A stretch of 10,054 nucleotides of DNA, taken from an uncultured Prevotella sp. (lineage in GTDB: Bacteria > Bacteroidota > Bacteroidia > Bacteroidales > Bacteroidaceae). The notes under the pieces were generated by a model. The model saw only the letters and a program-made list of their open reading frames with translations, was not told where the DNA came from and made no database searches. Made by a program: the position numbers and the translations under genes. This document shows, in pieces, positions 4,683-10,054 of the stretch; position 1 is the stretch's first letter; every line of letters starts with the position of its first letter. The DNA lies in the NCBI GenBank assembly GCA_900548745.1, contig URLQ01000108.1, positions 1 to 10,054 of the forward strand, given 5' to 3'.

Positions 4683-7600
4683 TGCTGCTTTGTTTTATTG
4701 TTATGTGACGACTGGGGTTGTTGCGAGCCTTTAGGCGACTGCGGCTGGTATTGCAACAGAGGCTGTGCGCCCTGTCCCGACTGTTGTGGCTGTCCTGTCG
4801 GCTGTGACTTGCCAGACTGTTGGGCTGCGCCCTGCTGCGGCATATTATTCTGCTGCGGCAGTCTGCCCTGCGGCTGTGTCACCCTTTCCTTTCTTAGCAG
4901 GTGGCGGAAGTGCTGCATAGTCTTTCGCCATGTAAAGCCGACTCCGAACTCCTGTGTGGTACCTTCGAGCCAGTCATAGGAGTTGTTGTCGTAGAAGAGA
5001 CGCAGGTATTTATTTGACGTGTCGCCGAGACGATACTCAAAGGTAACGTTATCGAAGAACGACTCGTTCTGGTTGGGGTCTTCAGCTCCCGATGATACTT
5101 TTCCTCCCACAATAATCTTCAGCCTGTTGTTCCAGAAGCGTTTTGCGAACTTGAATGAATAGTCGGTGTGCATATTTCCTGAAGCATCCGTAGAGTTGTC
5201 TATGCCGAAGCTCAGGTCGAGCGTACGCAGAGCGTTACCCGTAATACTGTTTATCTCGCTCTGCAGGAATGAGCTGAGGGCGCTGTTCATGGAGAATCCA
5301 CCGGTATTGCCATCAGCAAGATACATTCCCGTGGTAAGCATCGTGACGGCGAGCTTTCCTCTCTGCTCCACGCTCATAGCCTGCAGTTCATTGTGCAGCG
5401 ACATATCCTCCGGAGCATCGAGAGTAAACTCAAGACCCATATCATTGAGAGTCCTGGTGATAACCACTCCACACTTGAAGAGTACGCTTCTGCCCTGCTT
5501 TCCATCGGTGCCTACCGTGGCTTTCGTCTCCTCCGTGGCGGTGATGTTAAGTTTAGGATTCATTATGTCGCCGGTAAACTCTATATAGCTGCCGTTCTCT
5601 ATGGTGAACGTCTTCAGCGGTATTACCGGCAGGGCGTATTTCATCTGACCGTTGTTGAGGGTATACTTTCCGCTGAGTCGCAGTTCGTTAAGCGGGTCGT
5701 ATGTCATACGCAAGTCACCGCCTCCCATAAGGTCGATGTAGTTTGAATGGTCGGCATTGAGGTAACACATGACATGCGCGCCTTGGTCTACATTTACAGA
5801 CACGTCCATATCAAGACCCGTCAGCGGCGGATGTACCACGCTCTGCTGCGTAGAATCATTCAGGCTCACAAACTTCACGAGTCCTTCCATCTGATTGTCT
5901 GTTGTAAGAGGCGAGTCCCTGAGGATATATGCCACGTCGGTATTGCCAAGCACATTGAGTCTGCCTCGCATCTTCAGATTGTCGAGACGTCCTCTAACGA
6001 AGCCGAAGAAGTCAATGTACGCCTTACCGAACGCCACGCTTCGGTAGTTCTCCTTCGAGTTGATAAGCTGATAGTTCTTTGCCCTCATCCTCACGTCCAT
6101 CATTATGCTGTTGAGGTCGGCAAAGTCTATGTCACCATATATATTAAGAGGGTTGTCGTTGTGGCCGTAAACCTCGAAGTTCTCGAAAAGCAGCTTGCTG
6201 TCAACCACCCGTACGGGGTCGTTGCTGAATCTGAGCGTCACACCGTATGGAACACTTACGAGAGATGTGGAGTCGAGATACATTTCTCCGTTGACAACCG
6301 GTTTGTCGAGCGACCCTCTGATTGAAATCTTGCCGTCGGCATCGCCTTCAAAGCCGAAGAGCTGTTGCGGTATGAATCCGTTTACGAGCGAGAGAGGCAA
6401 ATGGTCGGTATTCAGTTCGGCATCTATAACACCCTTTCCGGCAGGATGATACGTGCCGATGAGCGTTGCCACCTTTGTATCGTTGCTGAATAGCATGGCA
6501 TCGATATAGTGTGTGCCGTCGTCTTTCGGCATATAAACGAATTCGGTGCTTACATCACCCATCGCACATCCCTCGTAGGTCATCTTGTCTACTGAGAGGT
6601 TTGAAGATACAGTAATCTGACTTTCCGTCTGTATGGCATGGAAGTCACCGTTCATCTTTCCCGTAATCCTCGGCAGATACGGCAATACGGAGGTTATCTT
6701 GGAGAGGTCGAAGTCGTTGAGACTGACGGTAACATCCTGCAACGCATCCAGGTTGTCATCGTCGGTATACACCTGCAATCCCGTACCGTCGGGAGCACGC
6801 AGGTTTAGCTTTGCCGACACTCTGCTATCGTCAGACAAGAAGAGATAGTTATCGTCGTTGGCAGAGAACTTCTTGTAGCCAAGCACTATATCATCGGTCA
6901 GCAGATGCAGTCGTGCGCCGTTATCTTCGAGCGATGCCGTAGCTCCGAGCTTGACTCCAAGACGCTCCTTGGCATCGTATACGCTGACATCAAGACCTGC
7001 TCCGCGGTCAAAGAGATAGCCTTCGAAGAGGGCGTTGAAGACATACTGCGGATTGTTGCGGGCATTGCGTACCTGTCCGTTGTAGGTACAGTTCAGCGAA
7101 TCCGACACTATGTTGAAGCGTATAGTGTCGAGACGCACGTCTGCCGCCGTAAGTTCGTCAAGTTCCATTGTACCGTTCACTCCCGAAAGGGCGGACGTGT
7201 GCATATCCATATTAATGCTCTTGAAGGTGTAGCCGGAGTATTTCAGGAAACGGCTGAACACGTTCTCCTTACCCGACGTAAGTCTTATGTCGGCTTCGGG
7301 CAGCGACTGTCGCAGAGCGATATAGTCGATACGCCGCTCTCTTAAGTTCTTGGAAAGAATGCCTGTGAAGCTGTCAAGCTTCGAAAGCAGACTTCTGTAT
7401 CCTCCGCCGGCATTCATATTCAGATAGAAGTCGCCACAGTCTACAAGAGCACGGGTGGTGTCGCGGTCGGTGAGGATGTCGAACGTTATGTTCAGCGGAC
7501 GGTATGTCTTTGCGGAGTCAATGATAGTGACGTCGCTCGTACCTCCACGCAGCATATAGCGTTCTTTCATATCCGTGGCAACATCGAAGTGACAGCAGAA

Positions 7601-9457
7601 AGAAGCCTTGAGAGGTCCCTTGACGAGTCCGAGCTTGTAGAGGTCGGCACGGTTGATGTCGGCAGACAGTGTGGCATCCACCTTCTTGCTGTTGATAAGA
7701 CCATCTACGCTGACGAGGCCGTCAAGCAGGTCGTTACTGCTGTTCAGCGAGGCATGCAGTATGCCGTCAGTCAGCTTTGCCTTGGCATTTATGCCTGAGA
7801 GATGATAGTTGTCGTAGATAAACTTCTGCACGTCGGCACTTGCATCCACCGTCATGCCTTTCGACATAGGGTCGGTGCCTCTGCCGCTTACGGTGAGGTC
7901 TCCGCTGAAGTCCTTCATACCCATAGACGGAAGGAAATGCTGAAGTTGCAGCCCACGTGCCGTAACCTTGGCTCTGTATGCCATCTTTGGCATGTTGAAG
8001 CTGCCTTTTGCCTTTACAGAACCACCGCCATCACGCATCGTAAGGTCGGCAACATATACCTGGTTGCCGTCTGTCTTCACGTTTCCGCCAAGGGCTATTC
8101 CGGATGGTATACGTGCAGGGCCAAGGGCATCCTTGCCGGCAAGAGCCATAAGGAATCCTGTATTATATGCCGTCGCCTTGAAGTTGATGTCTGCCTTCAG
8201 GCGTTTTGTATCTGTAAAGTTTGCTGCATAGCCGCTGGCATTTACCTTCATGGCTGATGGAAGTACAATGTTGAGCAGGCGGAAATCCATGCGTTTCATA
8301 TTTCCGCTCAGCACGGTATTTACCATCATCGGTTTGTCGGGCCACGCATTGCGAAACTGCTTCGGCATTCCGTCCATGAAGCGCATGATGTCTCGCTTGG
8401 CAAACGAAGCGTCTGCCGTAAGCTTTAGCTTGCCCGGACAGGAGTCGCTGAAGGCATTCATATCCATGTCGAGCCTTGCCTTCAGCCAGGAGTCGGGCGT
8501 ATGGAGAACAAACTTAGGCAATGACAGCCGCAGAGAATCCATAAGAACAAGACCGGAGGCATTGCGAATCTCTATTCCTTTGCTTTCCCTAAAGGCACAG
8601 TTGCGCAACGTTAGCGACAGTTGTGGAGCCATAAAGTGCAAGGAGTCTATGCCTATCGCCACTTTCTCAAGAAGGATATGGTTAGGGTCGATGAAGCCTT
8701 TCCTATGCGGTTCGAAGTTGTTGTTGTAGGCTATGTTTCCATCCGTAAGGGCGAAATGCTCCACGTCGTAGGAGTTACGGAAGAGGTCGAAGTAGCCGTT
8801 ACGGGCTTCCGCCTTGCCGAGAAAAGCCTTTACGGCAAGGGTGTCGCCGGGCATGTGTATGTCGGCAGTGGTGTTTTCCACATTCAGTTTCTCCACCTTT
8901 ATCTTCCAATAGGTTGGTGTCTTTGAGGTATCAGGTGGCACAGTGTCGCTGAGTTCCACCTTTACGTTGGCATCCTTGAGCAGAGCATCGTCAACGTTTA
9001 CCGTCTCCTTGCCCCAATCTATACCATGGCTCTTCACGGAGAGTCTGCCGATAGTGCCTTTCACACGTGCCTCATGGATAAAGTCGGCAGTGTTCATCTT
9101 CACACGGGTGAAGTCAAGCCGGTCAATATCTACCTGCTGACGGAACAGCGGCAAGAGCCTGACGCTCACCGTAAGATTGCCCACATCCGCCACGGTGTCT
9201 CTCACCTGCGGCAGGGAATCGTTGCGCTGAATCATCTTGAAGCCGTCGATGCTGAGGTCGAGAGGGAATGACAGACATACATGTTCCACGGCAATCTGCT
9301 TGCCGGTCTTCTCTGAAGCATAGCCGGCAACGGTCTTCACCGCCCAGTTCTGTACCGGCGGAACATACAAGAGTACGGATAATATTATAAAGAGGACGAA
9401 AGGTGCTGCCAAAGCCACCCCACCCCATTTTATGGTTGTTTTCAGATTTTTTTTCAT
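4679..9457 (-). CDS. tamB: TamB, translocation and assembly module inner-membrane/periplasmic protein
   Basis: TamB is a long, inner-membrane-anchored, AsmA-like protein that bridges the periplasm to an Omp85 partner. Proposed roles are outer-membrane protein assembly and phospholipid transport. Here a Lys-rich N-terminus precedes one membrane helix at about residues 12-32, then YVPPVQNWAV and the AsmA/TamB-like opening (ASEKTGKQIAVEHVCLSFPLDLSIDGF). Most of the protein is repeating beta-rich sequence, as expected for the hydrophobic-groove fold. The C-terminal TamB (DUF490) domain runs from about 1150 (DFFGFVRGRLDNLKMRGRLNV) to the last strand EFGVGFTWRK at 1503-1512. Residues 1522-1592 are an extra tail rich in Gln, Pro, Ser and Gly. 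The start is chosen at ATG 9457 because it gives the membrane anchor; the ATG eight bases upstream meets TGA at once. The gene overlaps tamL by ATGA and its promoter lies in the 9458-9705 spacer. At 1592 aa it is longer than the E. coli protein (about 1260) but normal for Bacteroidetes. Confidence 0.92.
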   Translation of the reverse strand: MKKNLKTTIKWGGVALAAPFVLFIILSVLLYVPPVQNWAVKTVAGYASEKTGKQIAVEHVCLSFPLDLSIDGFKMIQRNDSLPQVRDTVADVGNLTVSVRLLPLFRQQVDIDRLDFTRVKMNTADFIHEARVKGTIGRLSVKSHGIDWGKETVNVDDALLKDANVKVELSDTVPPDTSKTPTYWKIKVEKLNVENTTADIHMPGDTLAVKAFLGKAEARNGYFDLFRNSYDVEHFALTDGNIAYNNNFEPHRKGFIDPNHILLEKVAIGIDSLHFMAPQLSLTLRNCAFRESKGIEIRNASGLVLMDSLRLSLPKFVLHTPDSWLKARLDMDMNAFSDSCPGKLKLTADASFAKRDIMRFMDGMPKQFRNAWPDKPMMVNTVLSGNMKRMDFRLLNIVLPSAMKVNASGYAANFTDTKRLKADINFKATAYNTGFLMALAGKDALGPARIPSGIALGGNVKTDGNQVYVADLTMRDGGGSVKAKGSFNMPKMAYRAKVTARGLQLQHFLPSMGMKDFSGDLTVSGRGTDPMSKGMTVDASADVQKFIYDNYHLSGINAKAKLTDGILHASLNSSNDLLDGLVSVDGLINSKKVDATLSADINRADLYKLGLVKGPLKASFCCHFDVATDMKERYMLRGGTSDVTIIDSAKTYRPLNITFDILTDRDTTRALVDCGDFYLNMNAGGGYRSLLSKLDSFTGILSKNLRERRIDYIALRQSLPEADIRLTSGKENVFSRFLKYSGYTFKSINMDMHTSALSGVNGTMELDELTAADVRLDTIRFNIVSDSLNCTYNGQVRNARNNPQYVFNALFEGYLFDRGAGLDVSVYDAKERLGVKLGATASLEDNGARLHLLTDDIVLGYKKFSANDDNYLFLSDDSRVSAKLNLRAPDGTGLQVYTDDDNLDALQDVTVSLNDFDLSKITSVLPYLPRITGKMNGDFHAIQTESQITVSSNLSVDKMTYEGCAMGDVSTEFVYMPKDDGTHYIDAMLFSNDTKVATLIGTYHPAGKGVIDAELNTDHLPLSLVNGFIPQQLFGFEGDADGKISIRGSLDKPVVNGEMYLDSTSLVSVPYGVTLRFSNDPVRVVDSKLLFENFEVYGHNDNPLNIYGDIDFADLNSIMMDVRMRAKNYQLINSKENYRSVAFGKAYIDFFGFVRGRLDNLKMRGRLNVLGNTDVAYILRDSPLTTDNQMEGLVKFVSLNDSTQQSVVHPPLTGLDMDVSVNVDQGAHVMCYLNADHSNYIDLMGGGDLRMTYDPLNELRLSGKYTLNNGQMKYALPVIPLKTFTIENGSYIEFTGDIMNPKLNITATEETKATVGTDGKQGRSVLFKCGVVITRTLNDMGLEFTLDAPEDMSLHNELQAMSVEQRGKLAVTMLTTGMYLADGNTGGFSMNSALSSFLQSEINSITGNALRTLDLSFGIDNSTDASGNMHTDYSFKFAKRFWNNRLKIIVGGKVSSGAEDPNQNESFFDNVTFEYRLGDTSNKYLRLFYDNNSYDWLEGTTQEFGVGFTWRKTMQHFRHLLRKERVTQPQGRLPQQNNMPQQGAAQQSGKSQPTGQPQQSGQGAQPLLQYQPQSPKGSQQPQSSHNNKTKQQ

Positions 9458-9501
9458 GTCATGCCTAATATTTACCCATTGAGCATATATGTAAATCAGG
9501 G

Positions 9502-9509
9502 CAAATATA
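9502..9509 (-). promoter_or_regulatory. Candidate -7 box for tamB
   Basis: On the minus strand TATATTTG matches the Bacteroidetes -7 consensus TAnnTTTG exactly. Its 3' end lies 44 bases before the tamB ATG, giving a leader of roughly 35-40 bases. No TTTG is found 19-21 bases upstream, so the -33 box is weak or absent and the call rests on one box and position. Confidence 0.4.
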
Positions 9510-9563
9510 AGAATTTTATTCCTTAATAGCTATAGTTTAAGGGGAAAAAGCACAATACAACAC

Positions 9564-9593
9564 CTTATATTAACCAAACGGGCACAATATAAG
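9564..9593. repeat. 8-base inverted repeat upstream of tamB
   Basis: CTTATATT (9564-9571) and AATATAAG (9586-9593) form an inverted repeat around a 14-base centre. A further AATATAAG at 9504-9511 overlaps the candidate -7 box. The all-but-one A/T stem is too weak for a terminator; if functional it would more likely be a protein-binding dyad. Confidence 0.3.
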
Positions 9594-9705
9594 ATATAAA
9601 ACAACGACAAATGATTAAGGAACGGGGATTAGGAAAGGATGTATCTGCAAGCCCCAACCTGCATTATATCCCGCTAACCGCCATTCGTTAATCACTTGCC
9701 GCTTA

Positions 9706-10054
9706 TCAGAATTGCTCAAGTATCTCTATTCTCTTCTTCGTGTCCGGATGGGTACTGAACAGCGATGAAAGCATACTCATAGCACCACCGGCAGACAGTT
9801 TCTGCGGATGGATGATGAACAGCTGTGCCACATCATCACGCTTTACGCCCTGCAGGCCAGGGTCGCCGCTTATCTTCCTAAGGGCTGAGGCGAGGGCAAG
9901 CGGATTGCCACACAACTCGGCTCCACCGGCATCTGCCATATACTCGCGCTTGCGACTGATGGCAAAGCGGGTAAGGGCTGTGAACAGATACGCTATGGCA
10001 CAAAGCACATAACCGATAATCAATACCAGGACGACGGCGATTCCGCTGCCGCGG
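9706..10054 (-). CDS. M48-family (HtpX-like) zinc metalloprotease, C-terminal part
   Basis: The gene enters from the right edge and its N-terminal part is outside the window; 115 codons are visible, ending at TGA 9706-9708. It begins in a membrane segment (GIAVVLVLIIGYVLCAIAYLF), followed by SRKREYMADAGGAELCGNPLALASALRKI. In M48 peptidases this REYxAD block follows the membrane segment and its Glu is the third zinc ligand; the HExxH motif with the other two ligands must lie upstream, out of view. The end, FSTHPDTKKRIEILEQF, is the typical C-terminus of HtpX-type proteins. HtpX-like enzymes are inner-membrane endoproteases with a cytoplasmic active site that degrade misfolded membrane proteins. 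Whether this is HtpX proper or the related type often found beside LemA cannot be decided from this part. The frame is open through the edge, so the TTG at 10023 should not be read as a start. Confidence 0.85.
   Translation of the reverse strand, partial: RGSGIAVVLVLIIGYVLCAIAYLFTALTRFAISRKREYMADAGGAELCGNPLALASALRKISGDPGLQGVKRDDVAQLFIIHPQKLSAGGAMSMLSSLFSTHPDTKKRIEILEQF

Larger units (their letters stand above)
9458..9705. other. Spacer between the metalloprotease gene and tamB
   Basis: About 250 AT-rich bases with no coding frame. It contains a candidate tamB promoter, three copies of the octamer CTTATATT or its complement, and two copies of GCACAATA (9550-9557 and 9582-9589, starts 32 bases apart). 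I see no clear GC-rich terminator for the metalloprotease gene, so read-through into tamB cannot be excluded. Confidence 0.5.

Noticed and set aside
4698..4979. Plus-strand frame encoding a very cysteine-rich peptide
   Set aside because: It is the mirror of the CAG/CAA and proline codons of the TamB tail; the Cys richness comes from reading those in the opposite direction.
9436..9457. A8 run in tamB codons 2-4 as a phase-variation switch
   Set aside because: Runs of A after ATG are normal for MKK-type N-termini in AT-rich genomes, and tamB is a housekeeping envelope gene; nothing else suggests switching.
1..10054. CRISPR array, tRNA or rRNA genes, riboswitch, prophage or insertion-sequence transposase
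   Set aside because: I looked for repeat-spacer spacing, tRNA-like stems with CCA-proximal arms, conserved rRNA words and transposase motifs and found none.

Overview
The window reads as a chromosomal segment of a Bacteroidales bacterium, most likely Prevotella or Segatella-like. Three signs point there: a TamB protein paired with a lipoprotein form of its Omp85 partner (TamL), which is the Bacteroidetes arrangement; -7/-33 promoter boxes of the Bacteroidetes type (TAnnTTTG with TTTG); and very AT-rich spacers between moderately GC-rich genes. All convincing genes lie on the minus strand, so transcription runs from right to left. Species assignment is inference.

Right part (10054 to about 2270): the C-terminal part of an M48/HtpX-like membrane metalloprotease enters from the right edge and ends at 9706. 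After a spacer of about 250 bases holding a candidate promoter comes tamB (1592 codons). It overlaps tamL (762 codons) by four bases (ATGA), so the two form a translationally coupled unit. TamB would span the periplasm from the inner membrane, and TamL is the outer-membrane Omp85 barrel that receives it. Together they serve outer-membrane biogenesis. TamB has an unusual glutamine/proline-rich tail of about 71 residues. The unit ends at a very long AT-rich hairpin (2273-2335) that overlaps four degenerate 21-base tandem repeats.

Middle (1808-2393): a spacer of nearly 600 bases. It holds the hairpin/repeat block, a GC-richer island (about 2005-2155) that looks coding-like on both strands but has no intact gene, and a well-formed Bacteroidetes promoter flanked by two adjacent palindromes that could be an operator.

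Left part (1-1807): an accessory-looking, more AT-rich pair of unknown genes. That promoter fires into a short frame that starts with a clear signal peptide but stops after 35 codons. A 310-codon frame continues in the -1 frame and overlaps its end. The simplest reading is one exported protein gene broken by a one-base indel, although a separate downstream start is possible. Then come a 12-base inverted repeat, a possible 28-codon ORF, and a 176-codon four-helix membrane protein. None of these left-hand proteins matches a family I recognise. The first 122 bases hold nothing I can call.
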